Origin: an uncultured Steroidobacter sp.
GTDB taxonomy: Bacteria; Pseudomonadota; Gammaproteobacteria; Steroidobacterales; Steroidobacteraceae
Direction of reading: 5' to 3'
DNA: 18,328 nt
NCBI GenBank assembly: GCA_946478975.1
Contig: CAMLEO010000126.1
Span: 1 to 18,328, forward strand
Numbering within the stretch: position 1 is the stretch's first letter; each line of letters opens with the position of its first letter. The position numbers and the translations under genes are program-made. The notes beneath the pieces were generated by a model. The model saw only the letters and a list, made by a program, of their open reading frames with translations. It ran no database searches and had not been told where the DNA came from. This document shows positions 8,145 through 15,380 of this stretch, one piece after another.

Positions 8145-8182
8145 AAAAGGAAAAGGCCGCGGGATCTTGCGATCCCGCGGCC
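8145..8182 (-). terminator. Intrinsic terminator of the cytochrome c lipoprotein gene
   Basis: A perfect 12-base-pair inverted repeat (GGCCGCGGGATC, loop TTGC, GATCCCGCGGCC) occupies 8155-8182. On the minus strand it is followed by TTTTCCTTTT (8154 down to 8145). It starts 18 bases after the stop of the lipoprotein gene, which is ideal placement for a Rho-independent terminator. Confidence 0.93.
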
Positions 8183-8200
8183 GGTAGGAAACATCGACGA

Positions 8201-9088
8201 TCAGCGGGCGTCCAGGGCTGCGCCGTGGAAGACCAGGCTGAAGGCGCCGCCGGCGGAGCCGTCGTTGTCGCCGTCCAGCGTGCGGGCGGCGTTGTCGGCG
8301 AGTGCGATGCCGGAAGATTGGTCGATGACCAAGCGGAAGTCATCGCCGGCGAGCGGCGCGGCCGGATGGACCAACAGCACACGGGCATTCGCCGGGGACA
8401 CGCGAACGTCGGCCAGCGGCAGGATGGATTCGTTGCCTTCGGAGAAGCTGCCGTCGCCGCCGCTCGATTCGATGCTGATTGCAGCCGAACTCACCAGCGA
8501 GGGGTCGATCTCGGAGCTGAAGATGATCTGGAATTCGTTGACCGCGGCGATGCTCACTTCACCGGCCGCCGGGATGGTCGACTGAATGCTGAACCGGCCA
8601 TCGTCGGCGGAGTTCATCGTGGCGCCAGCGGCGATCCATGAACGGACCAGGTCGATGCTCGCCTGCGGAAGTGGGGCCCGGCCGAGCGGCATGCGGCCGC
8701 CGATGGTCGCGCGACCGTCGATTTTCTGAACGAGCCAGCTGTTATCCGGATCGCCGGGCTTCACCCGCAGCAGCGTCGGCATCTCGGTGCTGGCGACGTT
8801 CACGAGCATCGCATAACTATTGGCCGCATCCAGCCGCAGGCCCTGCGGCGCATTCGCGCCCACGTGGCAGCCGGTGCAGTTCGGCGTCAGCACGTTAGCC
8901 TGAACCTGTTGAAACAAAGTCATCGTGTTGCCGCTGGACGGCGGCGGCGTGGTCGAACTCGGCGGCGGTGTGTTGTTGTTGTTATTGCCGTAGCCCCCGC
9001 CTCCTCCGCCGCAACCTGAAAGGACGGCTCCCATACATAGGGCGATTATTCCGTGCGTGCGTAGACGCGAGACAGCTGTTTCGTTCAA
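8201..9088 (-). CDS. Cytochrome c-domain lipoprotein with C-terminal Ig-like domain
   Basis: The 295-residue product begins with a lipoprotein signal peptide (MNETAVSRLRTHGIIALCMG then AVLSGC, lipid-bearing Cys26). A low-complexity linker of Gly, Asn, Pro and Ser follows (residues about 27-53). A c-type heme domain comes next: CTGCH at residues 71-75, a candidate distal ligand Met133 in GGRMPLG, and the helix SIDLVRSWIAAGA closing the domain near residue 160. Residues 170-295 look like a SbsA-type Ig-like domain (FQIIFSSEIDPSLVSSAAIS...). The start is TTG at 9088 with GGAG eight bases upstream; it is the only start that gives a proper signal peptide, although the frame is open far upstream. 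It is monocistronic with its own terminator. It should be a lipid-anchored electron carrier, but the redox partner is unknown. Confidence 0.85.
   Translation of the reverse strand: MNETAVSRLRTHGIIALCMGAVLSGCGGGGGGYGNNNNNTPPPSSTTPPPSSGNTMTLFQQVQANVLTPNCTGCHVGANAPQGLRLDAANSYAMLVNVASTEMPTLLRVKPGDPDNSWLVQKIDGRATIGGRMPLGRAPLPQASIDLVRSWIAAGATMNSADDGRFSIQSTIPAAGEVSIAAVNEFQIIFSSEIDPSLVSSAAISIESSGGDGSFSEGNESILPLADVRVSPANARVLLVHPAAPLAGDDFRLVIDQSSGIALADNAARTLDGDNDGSAGGAFSLVFHGAALDAR
8933..9013 (-). repeat. Low-complexity linker coding region (poly-Gly, poly-Asn, Pro/Ser)
   Basis: Runs of GGC/GGA, AAC/AAT and CCG codons encode six or more glycines, five asparagines and two Pro-Pro-Pro-Ser-Ser blocks directly after the lipidated cysteine. 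Such tracts act as flexible tethers and are prone to length change by slippage. Confidence 0.75.
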
Positions 9089-9274
9089 GGTGGTGGCTCC
9101 GTGGCTAGTACCGAATTCACCAAGCAGGTTCGGCGCGTCCACGCAGAAGGATGCAGAAATCCGGCAGTCAGCCGTCGATTGTTTTGTTTTACACCCGCGC
9201 AGATCTACTCGGCGCAGCTGTGCGAAGAAGTGTTGGGGAGAGGGATCTTTCGTTATCGAGCACCCAGAACAAGC
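9089..9274. other. Divergent intergenic region between cytochrome lipoprotein and EAL-domain genes
   Basis: These 186 bases must carry the promoters for both flanking genes. An AT-rich island around 9178-9191 (TTGTTTTGTTTTACA) is the best candidate promoter core for the rightward gene, but no well-spaced hexamer pair is evident in either direction. The plus frame stays open through most of the region, so the EAL protein could begin earlier; the overlap with the other gene's control region makes this less likely. Confidence 0.4.
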
Positions 9275-10942
9275 ATGACTCGCGCACTCATGACTATTCC
9301 ATTCGAAAGCTACGCGAAGCTGATTCGCACCATCGCGCCGCTGGTCAGGAAAGTGCTGTTCTACGACGGGGACAGCCAGCCCAGCTGGATCAGCGATGGC
9401 ATGGAAGAGCCGGAGCTGCGCGGCGCCGTCATTCAGCTCATGTCCGAACGCGCCCCGTTCGAGGAAGACGTGGCGTCCATGCCGATCGGCGATGCGCGCG
9501 AAACGTTTATTCTGTTCGCCGTCCGCAGTGAGAACGGCAAGCTCGCCGGCCTGCTGGGCGTCGTGTGTCGAACCGCCCTGGCGGCGAGCGAGCCTGGCAG
9601 GTCCCAGTTGACTCGGCGATTGCTGGCCCCGGTGCTGGATGTTTACAGACATTCTGTCAACCAACTGGCGCCCGTGCCCACGCCGGTACCCCAGCTCGCC
9701 AGCCCCAAGTCCGCAACGGTTGCAGCGCCCGTGGCGCCGGCGGCACCGCCGACCGGCGACATCTACGATCACGTGTTGCGACAGACCACCACCGAGGTTG
9801 CATGCTCATTCGCGACGCTGGTCATCCCAGCCGATCGGATCAGTCGCAACTGCCGGATCTCCGAAAATGAATCCGATCTGTCGATACACGCGGCCGTGCA
9901 GAGCTGCCACGTCGCCTTGTTCAAGTGGGTTTCGGCCAAGCGCCAGCCGACGATGGTGAATCGCACCAGCATGACGGCGCCGTTCAAGATCGCGGCCGCC
10001 CCGGTGCTGGACGTGAACGACAAGGTGGTCGGCGTGATGCTGCTGTTCAGAGATCGGACCCTGCCCGATTTCACGACCATGGATCTGGAGCGTGCCTGCG
10101 CCTCGTGCGGTTCGCTGTTTGCAAACCACGCGACGCCGTCGCAAATCCGGAGCGCACTCGCAGAGGGCAACTTCCGGTTGTATGCACAGAGAATCTCGCC
10201 GCTGCGCCGGCATTCCCGCTCGGCTCGCTTCGAGGTGCTGCTGCGGATGCAGAACCGCGACTCGATCTACACGCCGGAATCGTTCATGGACGTGGCGCGC
10301 AACAACCGCCTGATGCCGGAAATCGATCGCTGGGTCGTGCATCATTCGCTGCACGCACTCAGCGCCCACGCCGAGCTGCTGCCGGACCGCAACGTGGAAT
10401 TTTGTATCAACGTCGACGAGCAATCGTTGATCACGCCGGGCTTCGCCGACTTCGTGGTCTCGGAGCTGGCCGAATGTGAAGTGCCGGCCGACCTGCTGAT
10501 GTTTGAAGTCGCCGAGCCCACAGCGCTGGAAAAGCCCGCCGCGGTGGAATCGTTCGCCGATCGCGTCAGCGCCGCCGGCTGCAAGCTGTCGCTGGATCAT
10601 TTCGGCGCCCGCACCGGCACGCTGGCAGCGCTGAGCCGGCTGCACATCAGCTCGGTGAAAATCGATGGACCGCTGGTTCGCGACGTCACCACCAATCGCC
10701 GCTCCGAATCTTTGCTCCGCGACGTGGCGAGCATGACGGCGAGCATGCACATCGAAACGGTGGCGGGCCGCGTCGAGCAGGATTCCGTCCGCGAAAAGTT
10801 GCAGACGCTCGGAATCGACTACGCGCAGGGCTTCGCGCTGTCACCGCCGCGCCCGGTCGATGAAGCGCTGGCCGAGCTGGAATATCTGCGACGCGCCAGC
10901 AACCGCCGGGCGGTAGCGGAGCCGATGCGCATCACCGCCTGA
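9275..10942 (+). CDS. EAL-domain protein with degenerate catalytic residues
   Basis: This is a 555-residue cytosolic protein. Residues 1-125 form an unassigned alpha/beta domain. A Pro/Ala linker follows near 130-160. Residues about 160-285 look GAF-like (VLDVNDKVVGVMLLFRDRTL). Residues about 295-540 are a c-di-GMP phosphodiesterase-type EAL domain. Motifs that remain are FEVLLRM (Glu320), INVDEQS (Asn379), FEVAE (Glu411), VKID (Lys462) and YAQGF (Gln518). DDFGTG is replaced by DHFGART (Asp441, His442), and AEGVE reads AGRVE, so the catalytic Glu is Gly. Loss of these metal and base residues suggests a c-di-GMP-binding or protein-interaction role, not hydrolysis. The start choice is uncertain: ATG 9275, ATG 9290 and GTG 9101 are all in frame, and none has a strong ribosome site. 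Confidence 0.85.
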   Translation: MTRALMTIPFESYAKLIRTIAPLVRKVLFYDGDSQPSWISDGMEEPELRGAVIQLMSERAPFEEDVASMPIGDARETFILFAVRSENGKLAGLLGVVCRTALAASEPGRSQLTRRLLAPVLDVYRHSVNQLAPVPTPVPQLASPKSATVAAPVAPAAPPTGDIYDHVLRQTTTEVACSFATLVIPADRISRNCRISENESDLSIHAAVQSCHVALFKWVSAKRQPTMVNRTSMTAPFKIAAAPVLDVNDKVVGVMLLFRDRTLPDFTTMDLERACASCGSLFANHATPSQIRSALAEGNFRLYAQRISPLRRHSRSARFEVLLRMQNRDSIYTPESFMDVARNNRLMPEIDRWVVHHSLHALSAHAELLPDRNVEFCINVDEQSLITPGFADFVVSELAECEVPADLLMFEVAEPTALEKPAAVESFADRVSAAGCKLSLDHFGARTGTLAALSRLHISSVKIDGPLVRDVTTNRRSESLLRDVASMTASMHIETVAGRVEQDSVREKLQTLGIDYAQGFALSPPRPVDEALAELEYLRRASNRRAVAEPMRITA

Positions 10943-10945
10943 CGC

Positions 10946-12361
10946 TCACGTCGTGGCGTAGTAAGTCGCGTCTTCGTGGGCGGCGATGTGAGCTCGAATC
11001 TGTCGGGCATACCACAGGCCGCTCGACTTGATCGTGCGCACCTGCGTGTCATGGTCTACGTGCACGATGCCGAAGCGCTTGGAATAGCCCGCCGTCCACT
11101 CGAAGCCATCGAGCAGCGAGCGCACGAAATAGCCGCGCACATCCGCCCCGTCCCGCAACGCCTGCTGCACTTCCAGCAGATGAGCCGCGATATAGGCGAT
11201 CCGCTGGGGATCGTGAATCGCGCCGTCGCTCAATGAATCGTCGAAGGCGGCGCCGTTTTCGGTGATGTACACGGGTGGATTGCCGTAATCCCAGTGTAGC
11301 CACGCCAGCACTTCACGAAGCGCCGGCGGATGGACCTCCCAGCCCATCGACGTGTACTGCACGCCGTCCCGCGTGAATTCGCTTTCCGCAATGTTTCCTC
11401 CCCCCTCGATCCGGCTGTTGAGAAATGGCATCCAGCGGCTGTGGTGAGCGAGCTCGCGCCGATGGTTGTTGATGCCGATGAAATCCAGCGGCGCCTGGAT
11501 ACGCTTCAGATCGTCGTGCTCCATGTCCGGCATGAACCAGCGCAGGCGCTGGCTGAGATCTTCCGGATAGCAGCCGCGCAGCAGCGGATCCAGCGTGATG
11601 AAGTTCCTGAGATCGTTGGCCGTGCGCGCGGCAATCCGGTTCTTTTCCGGATCGCCTTCGATCGATGGATGCACCGGCGTCAGGCTCAGCGCGATGCCGA
11701 CTTGAGCGTAGGGACATTCGTAGCGAATGCGTTCCACCGCCATGCCGTGCGCGAGCAGCTGGTGATGCATGACAGTTGGATACGACCACGGCCGGCGCAG
11801 GCCGGGCGCATGTGTTCCGGTTGCGTAGCCCAAGCACGCATGCTCGAACGGATCGTCGATCGTGATCCAATGTTTCACTCGATCGCCGAGCGCACGCACG
11901 ACGAGCTGCGCGTAGTCGGCGAAATCGGTGGCGGCGCGCCGGTCGAGAAAGCCGCCGTATCGCTGCATCAACGCCGCCGGCATGTCCCAATGAAACAAAC
12001 TCGCGAACGGCGTGATGCCGGCAGCGAGCAGCTCGTCCGCCAGTCGTTTGTAAAAATCCAGCCCGGCCCGCTTCGGCGAGCCGCGGCCGTTGGGAAACAC
12101 CCGCGGCCAGGCAATCGAGAAGCGATAAGCCTGCAATCCCAACTTGCGCATCAGCGCCACATCCTGGCGGTAGCGAAAGTAATGATCGCAGGCGCGGTCG
12201 CCGGTGTCGCCGCCGCGAATCCTGGCTTTCGAGCTGCAAAACTCGTCCCAGATCGAGCGCCCCCGCCCGTCGACGCGGGTCCCGCCTTCGATCTGATATG
12301 CCGATGTCGCCGCACCAAACTGGAAGTGCGCCGGAAACAGGCCTCGTCGCGAACCTTTCAT
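10946..12361 (-). CDS. GH1 beta-glucosidase-like protein with altered active site
   Basis: The 471-residue protein has the full length and order of a family GH1 TIM barrel: FQFGAATSAYQIEGG (Gln23), YRFSIAWPRVFPNG, LFHWDMP (His124, Trp125), YITENG with the nucleophile Glu368, and DGFEWTAGYSKRFGIVHVD (Glu421, Trp422). No signal peptide is present, so it is cytosolic. Key positions differ from the family. The acid/base motif T-x-N-E-P reads TIDDP (Asp169, Asp170). The NYY motif reads GINNHR. The WSLLDN motif reads RSLLDG (Arg414). Such an enzyme may be slow, may act on a different sugar, or may be a binding protein. It is the last gene of the receptor operon, 11 bases after the PLP gene. A GTG directly before the ATG is an alternative start. 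Confidence 0.88.
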   Translation of the reverse strand: MKGSRRGLFPAHFQFGAATSAYQIEGGTRVDGRGRSIWDEFCSSKARIRGGDTGDRACDHYFRYRQDVALMRKLGLQAYRFSIAWPRVFPNGRGSPKRAGLDFYKRLADELLAAGITPFASLFHWDMPAALMQRYGGFLDRRAATDFADYAQLVVRALGDRVKHWITIDDPFEHACLGYATGTHAPGLRRPWSYPTVMHHQLLAHGMAVERIRYECPYAQVGIALSLTPVHPSIEGDPEKNRIAARTANDLRNFITLDPLLRGCYPEDLSQRLRWFMPDMEHDDLKRIQAPLDFIGINNHRRELAHHSRWMPFLNSRIEGGGNIAESEFTRDGVQYTSMGWEVHPPALREVLAWLHWDYGNPPVYITENGAAFDDSLSDGAIHDPQRIAYIAAHLLEVQQALRDGADVRGYFVRSLLDGFEWTAGYSKRFGIVHVDHDTQVRTIKSSGLWYARQIRAHIAAHEDATYYATT

Positions 12362-12372
12362 CACGTTCGGCT

Positions 12373-13659
12373 CTACTGGGTAAGCACCGGCCAGCGGGCA
12401 ACGATTTCTGCGCCACGTACGGCGAGCAGGTCGCCGAACTCCAGAAATATCGCTTCGCTTTGCGTGGGCCGGAGAAACAGGTGGTCGTCTACTTCGAGTT
12501 GGGTGAGACGGGAACCGTTCACGATCTCCTGATTGCTGCTCGTTCCGTAGAGGCCATTACCGCGCAATCCCGCGGGTGATTCGACTTTGGCGGACCACTT
12601 GCCGCCGTAAATGAAATAGGTTTGCTGCCAGTTTGGATTCCAGCGAGGGGCCAGGTTTCGGAGCGACTCCAGCCCCGGCAGCTCGATGCCGCTCAAGCGC
12701 TTCAGGACTGGCGTCGCGATGTACGCCGCGGGCTCGAAGTCCGCCAGCGTGGGGATATCGAAGTCGGTGGGCTTCACCAGGCACGAGCCCGCCGAGAGAT
12801 CGTTGATCACACTGCCGTCGCGATGAAGCAGCATGCTCGGGCTGCCGGCGCCATTCAAACAAAGCTTCGAAACATCGATCTGCGGATAGCGGCCCGCGGC
12901 CCAGGCGATGAAGCTGCGATAGATCGCCTGCGATTGCGCATACGCGGTCTGCGGCGACTTGACGACCCGCGGCAGCTTGACGACGTGCGGGTCGTAGCCC
13001 ATGAACCCGGACCATTCCAGGTGGTCCGGATCGGCCATGATGCGATCGAGCAGCGGCTGCAACTGGTCGGGTGTTTGCAAACCGCCGCGATGCAGGCCGA
13101 CATCGAGCTCGATGTTGATGCGCATGCGAGTACCGAGCGTGGTCGCGAGCTGCTGGTATTGCGCGAGGCGCTCGTCCGTATCAATGAGCCATTGCAATTG
13201 CTGTTGCGGATCGAACGTCGTGCCGCTGGCGACCCGGGCCTGGGCAAACTCACCATAGAACGCCGCTGCTGCCTTCACCGGCATGGGCTTGCCCATCAGC
13301 ACGTCCGAGTTCGGGAAGTCGACCGCCGTTTGTTTCAGGAACGCTTCGTGAAACACCATCAGACGCTGCGTGCCGGTGCGCTCGATGATGTAGTTCAGCA
13401 GCGGCGAGCTCGGCAGCGATTTCGCGACGATGCGATGGGCCACGTGCGCAGGAACGATCCTGCGCAGCGCTGCGATGTTCTTGTCCAGCTGGTCGAGATC
13501 GATCAGCAGTGTCGGACGGTACGGACCGTCCTTCTTCAACAGCTCATTCAATGCTTTGAAGTACGGCGAATACGGCGCGCCGACGTCGTCGGGCTTCAAA
13601 AGCCATGCAGCTCCGATGCCCGCAGCAGCCAGTCCCAATAGCAGGTTTCGGCGCTTCAC
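12373..13659 (-). CDS. Exported PLP enzyme of the alanine racemase-N/DSD1 fold
   Basis: The 428-residue protein begins MKRRNLLLGLAAAGIGAAWL, a twin-arginine-type signal or membrane anchor, so it probably works in the periplasm. The rest is a fold-type III PLP enzyme related to D-threonine aldolase and D-serine dehydratase. Visible motifs are the candidate Schiff-base lysine Lys80 (HRIVAKS), INIELDVGLHRGG, a phosphate-binding LNGAGSPSM and DLSAGSCLVKPTDFD. The C-terminal part keeps one His (DDH, His393) but has VRGAEIV where DSD1-type enzymes have a metal-binding His-x-Cys. The start is GTG with GGAG seven bases upstream, in a GTGA overlap with the flavoenzyme gene. The reaction could be racemisation, aldol cleavage or deamination of an amino compound; sequence alone does not decide. 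Confidence 0.82.
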   Translation of the reverse strand: MKRRNLLLGLAAAGIGAAWLLKPDDVGAPYSPYFKALNELLKKDGPYRPTLLIDLDQLDKNIAALRRIVPAHVAHRIVAKSLPSSPLLNYIIERTGTQRLMVFHEAFLKQTAVDFPNSDVLMGKPMPVKAAAAFYGEFAQARVASGTTFDPQQQLQWLIDTDERLAQYQQLATTLGTRMRINIELDVGLHRGGLQTPDQLQPLLDRIMADPDHLEWSGFMGYDPHVVKLPRVVKSPQTAYAQSQAIYRSFIAWAAGRYPQIDVSKLCLNGAGSPSMLLHRDGSVINDLSAGSCLVKPTDFDIPTLADFEPAAYIATPVLKRLSGIELPGLESLRNLAPRWNPNWQQTYFIYGGKWSAKVESPAGLRGNGLYGTSSNQEIVNGSRLTQLEVDDHLFLRPTQSEAIFLEFGDLLAVRGAEIVARWPVLTQ

Positions 13660-15071
13660 GACATCGCTCCGAATACCCGTTGCAGATAATTGTTCACAAA
13701 GCGTCCTTGCGGGTCGAGCTCGCGGCGAATGCGCAGGAAATCGTTCCAGCGCGGATACAGCTCCGCGAGTTGTTTAGCTTCCAGCGTATGGATCTTGCCG
13801 GGGTGCGGCCGTCCCTGGTACTTCCAGAAGATCGGCTCGATAGCCGCGAAATACTTTTTGTAATCGCGATCGTGAAAGTTGTGACAGCTGACGGTGCAGC
13901 CGTGGCGCTGGTAGAACGGACTGAGCCAGACGTCGTCCGCTTTCACGTAACGATATTCCAGCGGGAAGATCACATCGATGTCCTTGCGCTCGATGGTATC
14001 GAGGATCTCTGCGAGGCACGCGGGACCATGCTCGGCCGGCACCGTGTATTCCATCTCGTTGAAGCGCGTGTTACGCACGTTGCCGAAGATTTTATAACTG
14101 CGGCCGATGCGCTCGCCCGGATCGACCGTGCCGGCGGCGAAGTTGATGATCACCGAACGCAGGAACGGCAGCGCATCGATCGCCTTCGCAACTTTGCGGA
14201 ACTCGGCTTCCGAATTGTTCACCGCGCCCTCGGGCGAGTCCGGCTCGTCGGTCTCGTCGACCGTGATGCCTTGAATGTAATCGCCGTGAGGCAGCGCATA
14301 CATTTCGAAGTGCCGATGCTCATCGCGCAGCTCAGCGGCGCGTTCGAGCCCTTCCTGAAGCGGCATCATCCACGTGCGTTCACGAAGCTTGTACGCGGCA
14401 CGCGTTCGCATGCCGACCTGGCTCACTGCGCCGAGCGCACCGAAGCTGGTTCGCGCGGCGTTGAATAAATCTTCGTCTCGGCCGCGGCTGCATTCCAAGA
14501 TTTCTCCCTGAGCCGTGATCAATCGAAGTCGCGTGACTTCGCTCGACAGCGAGCCGAGCGTGGCTCCGGTGCCGTGGGTCGACGTGGCGATGGCGCCGGC
14601 AAGCGCCTGCGTATCGATGTCTGGCTGATTGAACAGCCCGCGGCCTTGCTCCCATAAAGGCTCACCGATCTGCGCGAGGCGCGTGCCGGCCCATATTGAC
14701 GCTTCACCTGTTTGCGCATCCACGGAGATCACACCGCGCAGCGCTGCCAGCGACACCAACGTGTCCGACGTGGGCACGAGCGGCGAAAAGCTGTGGCTCG
14801 AACCGACGAAGCGAATCTTTCCTGTGGAGCGCTTCAGCAGCTCACACAATTCTTCCTCAGTGTGCGGCACTTCGCGGTGCGCCGGCTGACACGTTTGATT
14901 GCCAGACCAGTTGCTCCACGGCAGTACACCGTTCTCATCGATCTTCGCTTGCGCATGCGAGGCGTCGGGCTCTCCGCCGCCGCCGCAGCCAGCGAGCGAA
15001 TGCGCCGCGACTCCCAGTGCCACTGCCTTGAGCGCCTCGCGCCGATTCAATCTCGGCTTCGACAGATTCAT
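13656..15071 (-). CDS. Tat-exported lipoprotein FAD oxidoreductase, aldonolactone oxidase-like
   Basis: This 471-residue enzyme belongs to the VAO/PCMH flavoprotein superfamily, closest to D-arabinono-1,4-lactone and L-gulonolactone oxidases. The N-terminus LNRREALKAVALGVAAHSLA then GC combines a twin-arginine motif with a lipobox (Cys29), followed by four glycines. It should therefore be folded in the cytosol and lipid-anchored outside. The FAD domain spans about residues 50-230: VGSSHSFSPL (His93, the position that binds FAD covalently in this family) and AIATSTHGTG. The C-terminal ALO domain ends RPHPGKIHTLEAKQLAELYP, with Pro424 where relatives usually have Trp (HWGK). ATG 15071 overlaps the cytochrome stop by ATGA; an upstream in-frame extension is rejected. 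The adjacent cytochrome is the likely electron acceptor. Confidence 0.87.
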   Translation of the reverse strand: MNLSKPRLNRREALKAVALGVAAHSLAGCGGGGEPDASHAQAKIDENGVLPWSNWSGNQTCQPAHREVPHTEEELCELLKRSTGKIRFVGSSHSFSPLVPTSDTLVSLAALRGVISVDAQTGEASIWAGTRLAQIGEPLWEQGRGLFNQPDIDTQALAGAIATSTHGTGATLGSLSSEVTRLRLITAQGEILECSRGRDEDLFNAARTSFGALGAVSQVGMRTRAAYKLRERTWMMPLQEGLERAAELRDEHRHFEMYALPHGDYIQGITVDETDEPDSPEGAVNNSEAEFRKVAKAIDALPFLRSVIINFAAGTVDPGERIGRSYKIFGNVRNTRFNEMEYTVPAEHGPACLAEILDTIERKDIDVIFPLEYRYVKADDVWLSPFYQRHGCTVSCHNFHDRDYKKYFAAIEPIFWKYQGRPHPGKIHTLEAKQLAELYPRWNDFLRIRRELDPQGRFVNNYLQRVFGAMS

Positions 15072-15370
15072 TGTGCGCCCGACATATATCGAATCAGATT
15101 GCGCAGGTCTGCCGGTGCACACTCGAAGCACGTGCCCTGCGGCGGCATGTTGCCGATGCCTTTGATGGCATTGGCCACCACGGCGTCGGTGCCCTTCGCC
15201 AGCCGCTTCTGCCACACCGAAACGTTGAACGCCTCAGGCGCTTCGGCGTTCTTCACGCCGTGACAGCTAGAGCAGTAGATCGAGTAGAGCTCTTCGGTTC
15301 TGTTATCTGCGATTGCGCCGGCGCTCGCGCACAGCAGAGCGATCGCTAGAGTCACAACCGGCGCACGCAC
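15068..15370 (-). CDS. Small periplasmic cytochrome c (c5-like)
   Basis: The 100-residue protein has a signal peptide (MRAPVVTLAIALLCASAGA) and one c-type heme domain. CSSCH lies at residues 33-37, a candidate distal ligand Met75 in GIGNMPPQG, and a Cys81-x-x-Cys84 pair (TCFEC) like the disulfide of cytochrome c5. The GTG at 15370 is preferred because GAGG lies eight bases upstream and it gives a clean signal peptide. An ATG at 15394, which would overlap the receptor gene by 14 bp, lacks a ribosome site. It overlaps the flavoenzyme gene by 4 bp, so it probably carries electrons from that enzyme to the respiratory chain. Confidence 0.87.
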   Translation of the reverse strand: MRAPVVTLAIALLCASAGAIADNRTEELYSIYCSSCHGVKNAEAPEAFNVSVWQKRLAKGTDAVVANAIKGIGNMPPQGTCFECAPADLRNLIRYMSGAQ

Positions 15371-15380
15371 GGCGCAGACC

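Noticed and set aside
8155..8182. Hairpin considered as a repeat element or attachment site
   Set aside because: A single copy with a T-rich tract in the right orientation just after a stop codon is fully explained as a terminator.
7838..8194. 118-codon minus-strand frame after the cytochrome lipoprotein
   Set aside because: Its start lies inside the intrinsic terminator hairpin and the translation resembles no protein family.
9101..9274. GTG 9101 as start of the EAL-domain protein, adding 58 residues
   Set aside because: The added residues look non-coding and occupy the control region of the divergent gene; ATG 9275 is simpler, though not proven.
9089..9772. Upstream in-frame extension of the cytochrome lipoprotein on the minus strand
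   Set aside because: It runs antisense through the EAL-domain gene, lacks a family match, and would bury the lipoprotein signal peptide.
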